A stretch of 37,281 nucleotides of DNA from CAZDAW01 sp964503685 (GTDB lineage Bacteria > Chloroflexota > Anaerolineae > Anaerolineales > Anaerolineaceae), in the NCBI GenBank assembly GCA_964503685.1, contig CAZDAW010000027.1:1-37281 (forward strand). Reading direction: 5' to 3'. Below are positions 32,203-37,281 of the stretch, piece by piece. Both the position numbers and the translations under genes were made by a program. Each line of letters opens with the position of its first letter. The first letter of the stretch is position 1. The notes below the pieces were generated by a model, which worked only from the letters and a program-made list of their open reading frames with translations, was not told where the DNA came from and made no database searches.

Positions 32203-33301
32203 CTTTCATCCAATCCAAAAAACTGCTTTCCTTCGGAGACGCATTTGTACCCATAGTCTGAGCTAATTGTTCAAAAAGCTTTCGCTGTTCAGGTGTTAAG
32301 TGAGATGGAATATCCACATTGACAATCACCTTATGATCACCACGTCCACCTCCGCGTACATGTGGCACGCCCTTACCTTTTATTGTAAAAACTTTACCGG
32401 GTTGTGTTCCAGGTGGAATGCGAAGGGTAGAATTCCCATCGACAGTCGGCACTTGAACATCAGCTCCTAATGCAGCTTGGGCAACATTAATACTCAAATC
32501 CAAAAGGATATCGTCATCGCGCCGGCGAAAGAATTTATGAGGTTTGACTTGAATAACCAGATAGAGATTTCCGTTCGGACCTCCATTAATACCGGGTTGC
32601 CCCTCACCAGCCAAACGTATTTGAGTTCCGCCATCGACGCCAGCGGGAATGGCGACAATTTTTTTAATCGTCTTGTGCTCCAATCCTCTACCGCGACAGA
32701 CATGGCACGGCGTCGCTATCACTTCGCCTGTGCCATTACAGGTCGGGCATGTAGAGACCTGCACCATTGAACCCAAAAAGGTCTGCCGCGCCTGACGAAC
32801 CTCGCCTCTACCGCCGCATGTCGAACAACGGGTTGGCGAGGTGCCCGGTTCAGCTCCGCTTCCTCGACAAGTGGTGCAAACTTCATCGCGTGAAATTTCG
32901 ATTTCCTTCTCTACCCCAGCAACTGATTCTTCAAAAGTTAAAGTCAGGTTATATTGAAGATCAGCCCCACGACGTGGGGCATTCCGGGCAACACGTCCCG
33001 TACTACGTCCAAAACCAAAAAATTCACCGAAGAGGTCTGATAAATCGATTGTAGAGAAATCAGGAGCACCTCCCATACCATTTAAACCAGCGCGGCCAAA
33101 ACGATCATAAGCAGCACGTTTATCCGTATCGGAAAGCACAGCATAGGCTTCGTTTATTTCCTTGAACCGCTCTTCCGCATCTGGTTCTTTATTAACATCC
33201 GGGTGATACTGTCGTGCCAGTTTACGGAAAGCCGATTTTATTTCATCATTTGTCGCCTGGCGAGAAACACCCAAAATTTCGTAATAATCACGATCTGTCA
33301 T
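32186..33301 (-). CDS. dnaJ: chaperone DnaJ
   Basis: The 371-residue DnaJ is the type I J-protein that delivers substrates to DnaK and stimulates its ATPase. The J domain (residues 1-68) has the HPD motif in RQYHPDVN, followed by a Gly/Phe region. Four CxxCxGxG-type zinc repeats (CTTCRGSG, CSTCGGRG, CPTCNGTG, CHVCRGRG) and two beta-sandwich domains come next. It lies 102 bases after dnaK, a larger gap than elsewhere in the operon, and that gap contains a perfect hairpin. No Shine-Dalgarno sequence precedes ATG 33301; a GATAAT five bases upstream hints at an extra weak promoter. The 3' end overlaps prmA. Confidence 0.98.
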   Translation of the reverse strand: MTDRDYYEILGVSRQATNDEIKSAFRKLARQYHPDVNKEPDAEERFKEINEAYAVLSDTDKRAAYDRFGRAGLNGMGGAPDFSTIDLSDLFGEFFGFGRSTGRVARNAPRRGADLQYNLTLTFEESVAGVEKEIEISRDEVCTTCRGSGAEPGTSPTRCSTCGGRGEVRQARQTFLGSMVQVSTCPTCNGTGEVIATPCHVCRGRGLEHKTIKKIVAIPAGVDGGTQIRLAGEGQPGINGGPNGNLYLVIQVKPHKFFRRRDDDILLDLSINVAQAALGADVQVPTVDGNSTLRIPPGTQPGKVFTIKGKGVPHVRGGGRGDHKVIVNVDIPSHLTPEQRKLFEQLAQTMGTNASPKESSFLDWMKDVLGN

Positions 33302-33337
33302 AGAAGATTATCTTATATTGTCTCATAAAATGTTATC

Positions 33338-33363
33338 TGGGCGGGTTATGTAAAACCCGCCCA
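33338..33363 (-). other. GC-rich hairpin between dnaK and dnaJ
   Basis: TGGGCGGGTT and its reverse complement AACCCGCCCA form a perfect 10-bp stem with a six-base loop. No U tract follows on the minus strand. It may be an mRNA stabiliser, a processing site or an attenuator that lowers dnaJ-prmA expression relative to dnaK. Confidence 0.6.
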
Positions 33364-33403
33364 ATTATGGAAAGATTTTCAGGGCAAACCTACTAATTCA
33401 ACG

Positions 33404-35326
33404 TTATACGCTTTTAAATTCTCCATCCACCACATCATCACCGCCAGAGGTTTGTCCACCTTGTTCAGGGTTTGGCGCCTCTGGTGTTTCCGTAGGGCCA
33501 GAGCCCGCTGAGGCAGCCTGAGCTTGCTGCTGATAAACGCTTGCCCCAATTTTCTGCACTTCTGCGCCGAGTTCTTCAGTCGCTTTTTGTATCGCTTCGA
33601 TATCAGTCCCTTCTAATGCCTTCTTAACCTTGCCCACGCAGGTTTCAACATTTGACTTAACGTCTGCTGGCACCTTATCACCCAAATCACGCAGGGTCTT
33701 ATCAGCTGTATATACCATATTGTCAGCCTGATTTTTCGCTTCGATCAACTCTTTGCGATGCTTGTCCTCTTCGGCGTGAGCTTCAGCTTCTTTACGCATG
33801 CGCTCTACCTCGTCCTTAGTCAGACCTGAAGATGCAGTAATGGTAATATGCTGGCTGCGACTTGTTGCCTTATCCTGCGCGGTGACATTTAGTATCCCAT
33901 TTGCATCAATGTCAAATGTAACCTCAATCTGAGGAATTCCGCGCGGCGCCGGTGGAATACCATCCAGATTAAACTTGCCAAGTGATTTATTATCAACCGC
34001 CATCGGACGTTCGCCCTGCAAAACATGAATTTCAACCTGAGTTTGGCTATCACTTGCTGTCGAGAAAATCTGGCTTTTGCGGGTTGGAATTGTTGTATTA
34101 CGCTCAATCAAAGGTGTTGCAACACCACCCAGAGTCTCTACAGATAAAGTCAACGGAGTCACATCAAGTAACAGGATATCTTTTACCTCGCCGCCTAATA
34201 CACCAGCCTGAATAGCCGCGCCGACGCCAACAACCTCATCTGGATTTACTCCTTTGTGAGGATCTTTTCCGAATAAACGGCGCACTGCCTCTTGAACAGC
34301 AGGCATACGGGTCATACCGCCGACTAAGACAACTTCATTTATTTCGCTTGGTTTGAGTCCTGCATCAGCCAGAGCGCGTTGAACGGGACCCAGGGACCGT
34401 TCAACCAAATCGGATGTTAACTGTTCTAATTTAGCGCGAGTAAGTTGAAGAATCAGATGTTTTGGCCCTGAAGCATCGGCTGTAATATAAGGCAGGTTAA
34501 CTTCTGTCTGTAAAACACTCGAAAGCTCTATTTTTGCTTTCTCGGCTGCTTCCTTAAGTCGCTGAAGCGCCTGACGATCACCACGCAGATCAATCCCACT
34601 GTCTCGTTTAAACTCCTCTGCGAGGTAATCGATCACTCGCTGATCAAAATCATCGCCACCAAGGAAGGTATCCCCGCTTGTCGAACGAACCTGGAAAACC
34701 CCTTCACCCACATCCAGAATGGAAATATCAAACGTACCACCACCCAGATCATAAACCGCGATGATCTCGTTCTTCTTTTTATCCAGACCATATGCCAATG
34801 ATGAAGCCGTCGGTTCATTAATGATCCGCAATACTTCCAAACCGGCAATTTTACCAGCATCTTTGGTGGCATTTCGTTGAGCATCATTGAAATATGCCGG
34901 AACAGTGATAACCGCCTGGGTAACCGGTTCGCCCAAATAGGCTTCAGCATCTGCTTTTAGTTTAGCCAGGATCATGGCGGAAACTTCTGGTGGAGAGTAT
35001 TCCTTACCATCTAAAACGACTCGCACGTCACCATTTGGCGCTTGAGTCACTTTATAACTCACGTGTGATATTGCTTTTTGTACTTCAGAGTCGTTGTATT
35101 TTCGACCCATGAAACGTTTTATGGAAAATATCGTATTTTCCGAATTAACAATCGCTTGATTACGAGCGACTCGACCTACCATGCGCTCGTGATTTTTATT
35201 ATATGCCACCACAGACGGCAATAACCGTTCCCCTTCAGCGGTCGGGATAACAACTGGCTCTCCCCCCATCATAACCGCTGCGACAGAATTTGTTGTACCT
35301 AAATCTATGCCAATTATTTTTCCCAT
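33404..35326 (-). CDS. dnaK: molecular chaperone DnaK (Hsp70)
   Basis: The 640-residue protein is a full-length Hsp70. The ATPase domain opens with GIDLGTTNS and contains VYDLGGGTFD and VGGMTRMP. The substrate-binding domain begins after the conserved linker DILLLDVTPLTLS, and the alpha-helical lid ends in a Gly/Pro/Glu-rich tail closing with DGEFKSV. It has a strong AGGAGGAG ribosome site ahead of ATG 35326 and starts ten bases after grpE. Transcription is expected from the hrcA promoter with CIRCE control. The following gap carries a hairpin. Confidence 0.99.
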   Translation of the reverse strand: MGKIIGIDLGTTNSVAAVMMGGEPVVIPTAEGERLLPSVVAYNKNHERMVGRVARNQAIVNSENTIFSIKRFMGRKYNDSEVQKAISHVSYKVTQAPNGDVRVVLDGKEYSPPEVSAMILAKLKADAEAYLGEPVTQAVITVPAYFNDAQRNATKDAGKIAGLEVLRIINEPTASSLAYGLDKKKNEIIAVYDLGGGTFDISILDVGEGVFQVRSTSGDTFLGGDDFDQRVIDYLAEEFKRDSGIDLRGDRQALQRLKEAAEKAKIELSSVLQTEVNLPYITADASGPKHLILQLTRAKLEQLTSDLVERSLGPVQRALADAGLKPSEINEVVLVGGMTRMPAVQEAVRRLFGKDPHKGVNPDEVVGVGAAIQAGVLGGEVKDILLLDVTPLTLSVETLGGVATPLIERNTTIPTRKSQIFSTASDSQTQVEIHVLQGERPMAVDNKSLGKFNLDGIPPAPRGIPQIEVTFDIDANGILNVTAQDKATSRSQHITITASSGLTKDEVERMRKEAEAHAEEDKHRKELIEAKNQADNMVYTADKTLRDLGDKVPADVKSNVETCVGKVKKALEGTDIEAIQKATEELGAEVQKIGASVYQQQAQAASAGSGPTETPEAPNPEQGGQTSGGDDVVDGEFKSV

Positions 35327-35336
35327 TTTACTCCTC

Positions 35337-35948
35337 CTAGCGTGCTACCCGCACCTGCGCCGGACGAATGACCCGGTCGCCAAGCATGTAGCCTTGTTGA
35401 ATAACTTCAATTATTTGACCACTTTCAAAATTCGGGTTTTCCTCTTGCATAATTGCTTCATGGATAGATGGATTAAAATATTCGCCTTCCACCTTTATGC
35501 GCGTGACACCTTCCGCTTCAAGGATGGATTGCAATTTGCGGTAAATCAAATCGACTCCCTCTGCCCATGCTGATCCATCTCCCTGACTGGGACGAGCTTT
35601 CAACGCTCTTTCTAAATCATCCAGCACAACAAGATATTTTTTCACGATATTCGCCGTTATATTTTGTTGCGCTGTTGCCTGTTCGCGTTCAATACGCTTT
35701 TTGTAATTCGCAAAATCAGCCCGCTCGCGCTGCCATCCATCTGAATATTCAGCGACTTTTTGTTTCAAGGACTCGTAATCCTGTACAGATACACTCATCA
35801 TCTGAGGCTCCTGAATCGCTTCAGACGATTTCTCATCCGCCATTTCAGCAGGTATTTCATCTGTTTTTAATGCATCTGACGCCTCAGGCTCAACAGCGTT
35901 TGAATACTCTTCAGGTAAAGTTTTTCTTTTTTGTTTACTTTCTGCCAT
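35337..35948 (-). CDS. grpE: nucleotide exchange factor GrpE
   Basis: The 203-residue GrpE exchanges ADP for ATP on DnaK. An acidic, low-complexity N-terminus of about 50 residues leads into a long coiled-coil helix (residues 50-100) and the compact beta wing with the conserved FNPSIHEAIM segment and the family ending IRPAQVRVA. GGAGAG precedes ATG 35948. It lies 30 bases after hrcA and ten before dnaK in the same operon. Confidence 0.97.
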   Translation of the reverse strand: MAESKQKRKTLPEEYSNAVEPEASDALKTDEIPAEMADEKSSEAIQEPQMMSVSVQDYESLKQKVAEYSDGWQRERADFANYKKRIEREQATAQQNITANIVKKYLVVLDDLERALKARPSQGDGSAWAEGVDLIYRKLQSILEAEGVTRIKVEGEYFNPSIHEAIMQEENPNFESGQIIEVIQQGYMLGDRVIRPAQVRVAR

Positions 35949-35978
35949 ATATCTCTCCAGGTAATGAGATAAAAGAAT

Positions 35979-37016
35979 TTAATCTACGAGGGTCTCAGCG
36001 ACCATATCGCTTAACAAGGCTGCGACAAAACGGACTGTCGATATTGTATGGCCATACGGCATTCGCATTGGACCCAATACTCCCAACATGCCAGTTGCCA
36101 ATCCTGGAGCGCCATAGCGCGCCAAAACCATTGAACACTGACGAAGCTCCTCCCAATACCCCTCCCCACCAATCAGAACCTGAACACCTCCAATCGCACT
36201 GGACATCATAGTTCTGGACAGAAACTCCTCCAGCATAGATCGCTCTTCCAATAAACGGATTGCTTTTCGGGCATCTTCCGAGTCCGAAAATTCCGGCTCG
36301 GCGAGAACATTTGTAATGCCGTCCAAATACACTTCGCCAGCTACTAATCGGTCCGAATTTTCCATGTCGAGTTGAATCAAACTCAAAATATCCTTCTCCA
36401 GGCTACTCAATTGGTCCGATTTCGACATGATAGTTTCTACGTCAAGTCCGTTAAATAGTTGCGTCATGTGGTTGGCGCTGGCACTCAAAGCATCCTGCGA
36501 AACGGGTTCAGCGAGGTTCAATATTTGCTGATGAATTTCACCGCCTGTTGTAACCAACACCATTAAAACTTGCTGCCCACGTGTAGCAATCAACTCAAGA
36601 TGTTTGAAACGAGTCTGATCAGAATGAGGCGCTGTTACCAGCGAAGCCGCTTTGGACTGATGGGCCAAAACCGATGCAGCCAAACGCATCCATTGTTCCG
36701 TGTTATGACGTGTTTGATAGAACTGATGACTGATTGTTCTCTGTGTTGTAGCTGGCAGATCGGTTTTATTTAAAAGACGCCCAACAAAATATCGATAACC
36801 CTCTTCTGTCGGCACTCTACCGGCAGAAGTATGCGGCTGTCTCAAATACCCCATTTCGGTAAGGGATGCCATCTCGTTGCGAATTGTTGCTGAACTCATA
36901 TCCAGCTGATAATTCTCAACAAGGCGAATAGATCCAACGGGCTGAGCCGTCTTGATATACTCGTGGATAACCACCGATAGAATAAATTTTTGTCGATCGG
37001 TTAATTCATTCATCAT
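35979..37016 (-). CDS. hrcA: heat-inducible transcription repressor HrcA
   Basis: The 345-residue protein is the HrcA repressor that binds CIRCE operators and is assisted by GroEL. The N-terminal winged helix (LTDRQKFILSVVIHEYI, then SSATIRNEMASLTEMG) and the following HTSAGRVPTEEGYRYFV are characteristic, as is the C-terminal IGGEGYWEELRQCS segment with GPMRMPYG near the end. A GTG at 37034 is in frame but lies inside the CIRCE palindrome; ATG 37016, or the adjacent ATG 37013, gives the usual N-terminus. It leads hrcA-grpE-dnaK-dnaJ-prmA and is expected to repress its own operon. groESL is not in this window. Confidence 0.97.
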   Translation of the reverse strand: MMNELTDRQKFILSVVIHEYIKTAQPVGSIRLVENYQLDMSSATIRNEMASLTEMGYLRQPHTSAGRVPTEEGYRYFVGRLLNKTDLPATTQRTISHQFYQTRHNTEQWMRLAASVLAHQSKAASLVTAPHSDQTRFKHLELIATRGQQVLMVLVTTGGEIHQQILNLAEPVSQDALSASANHMTQLFNGLDVETIMSKSDQLSSLEKDILSLIQLDMENSDRLVAGEVYLDGITNVLAEPEFSDSEDARKAIRLLEERSMLEEFLSRTMMSSAIGGVQVLIGGEGYWEELRQCSMVLARYGAPGLATGMLGVLGPMRMPYGHTISTVRFVAALLSDMVAETLVD

Positions 37017-37027
37017 ATTCACCCGTT

Positions 37028-37054
37028 TTAGCACTCTAATTACCAGAGTGCTAA
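37028..37054 (-). promoter_or_regulatory. CIRCE operator
   Basis: TTAGCACTC-N9-GAGTGCTAA is present with both nine-base arms perfect, just downstream of the hrcA promoter and 11 bases ahead of the hrcA start codon. It is the standard HrcA binding site, so the operon is autoregulated and heat-inducible. Confidence 0.97.
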
Positions 37055-37067
37055 AACACTTGCTTTC

Positions 37068-37096
37068 ATCATACCATGTATGTAATTTTGCGTCAA
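37068..37096 (-). promoter_or_regulatory. sigma-70-type promoter of the hrcA operon
   Basis: On the minus strand TTGACG (37091-37096), a 17-base spacer and TATGAT (37068-37073) place the start near 37061, so the CIRCE element lies in the early transcribed region. Confidence 0.85.
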
Positions 37097-37120
37097 GAAA
37101 ACAATCATAAAATAATTCTA

Positions 37121-37150
37121 TTGACCATTACTATTTTTACCTGATAGAAT
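37121..37150 (+). promoter_or_regulatory. candidate promoter for the gene at the right edge
   Basis: TTGACC (37121-37126), an 18-base spacer and TAGAAT (37145-37150) resemble a sigma-70 promoter. A second TATAAT at 37211-37216, closer to the start codon, has a poor -35. Confidence 0.5.
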
Positions 37151-37242
37151 ATAAGCGTCTATATTTCACTATTAAGCCTTCCCAAATTCTTTACCGCAAC
37201 ATCACAATAATATAATAAACAATATAGGACTGGAGATAATCA

Positions 37243-37281
37243 ATGACCACCAGACAATTCACATCAAAACGGGCTCCTGCT
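37243..37281 (+). CDS. start of an unidentified gene (partial, runs off the window)
   Basis: ATG 37243 follows GGAGA at 37232-37236 and opens thirteen codons, MTTRQFTSKRAPA, that remain open to the edge. The ribosome site, the upstream promoter and the basic polar N-terminus support a real gene. It is too short to identify. It is divergent from hrcA. Confidence 0.55.
   Translation, partial: MTTRQFTSKRAPA

Noticed and set aside
35567..36211. 214-codon ORF antisense to grpE and hrcA
   Set aside because: Both strands cannot plausibly code here; grpE and hrcA are certain and the antisense product resembles no family.
1..37281. CRISPR array, insertion sequence or prophage
   Set aside because: No regularly spaced repeats, transposase, integrase or phage structural genes were found; gene content is uniformly chromosomal.

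Overview
The window is ordinary bacterial chromosome: about 35 protein genes, densely packed, moderate to low GC (roughly 43% by eye), with no tRNA, rRNA, CRISPR array, insertion sequence or prophage that I can see. The protein set suggests a member of the Chloroflexota, most likely class Anaerolineae. It includes a PF06089-type asparaginase, an adrenodoxin-type ferredoxin-NADP reductase, a lamin-tail-domain protein, a YacP-like NYN nuclease, an acetoin-utilisation-type deacetylase, a paired active/inactive M16 protease, and several single-pass exported proteins with Ser/Thr/Pro linkers. This placement is inference from gene content, not a marker phylogeny.

Layout. 1-2693 (+): a degenerate metallo-beta-lactamase-fold protein, an asparaginase and endonuclease III, overlapping tail to tail with miaB (-). 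3995-4051: a short divergent promoter region that seems to drive two leaderless genes, miaB (-) and an exported C39-peptidase/TPR protein (+). 5339-7380 (-): AAC(3)-like acetyltransferase, M23 peptidase and YbaK-like deacylase. 7531-13985 (+): Hsp20, an anchored phospholipase D, an anchored trypsin-like protease with a calcium-loop insert, and a large HerA/FtsK-type ATPase. 14022-18161 (-): SDR dehydrogenase, recR, ybaB, dnaX and a lamin-tail protein. 18248-19819 (+): NYN nuclease and deacetylase. 19852-23427 (-): two M16 proteins, acpS and a phosphoesterase in a tight operon. 23728-25059 (+): ferredoxin-NADP reductase. 25144-28033 (-): four-helix membrane protein, M19 dipeptidase and an S1-domain protein. 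28152-30205 (+): a ChlI/ChlD-type chelatase split at an A10 tract. 30225-30476 (-): NFU scaffold. 30862-31260 (+): OsmC protein. 31267-37016 (-): prmA, dnaJ, dnaK, grpE and hrcA behind a consensus promoter and a perfect CIRCE operator. The last 39 bases begin another + gene.

The most notable signal is the chelatase. Its AAA+ and VWA halves lie in two reading frames joined by a correctly phased A_AAA_AAG slippery heptamer directly followed by a stop codon. This matches programmed -1 frameshifting that would yield a short and a long subunit from one gene, although a homopolymer error must be excluded. Secondary signals are the leaderless promoters, the unexplained structured 370-base gap before the OsmC gene, and the anchored PLD/protease/ATPase neighbourhood. 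No clearly new defence or mobile system is visible.
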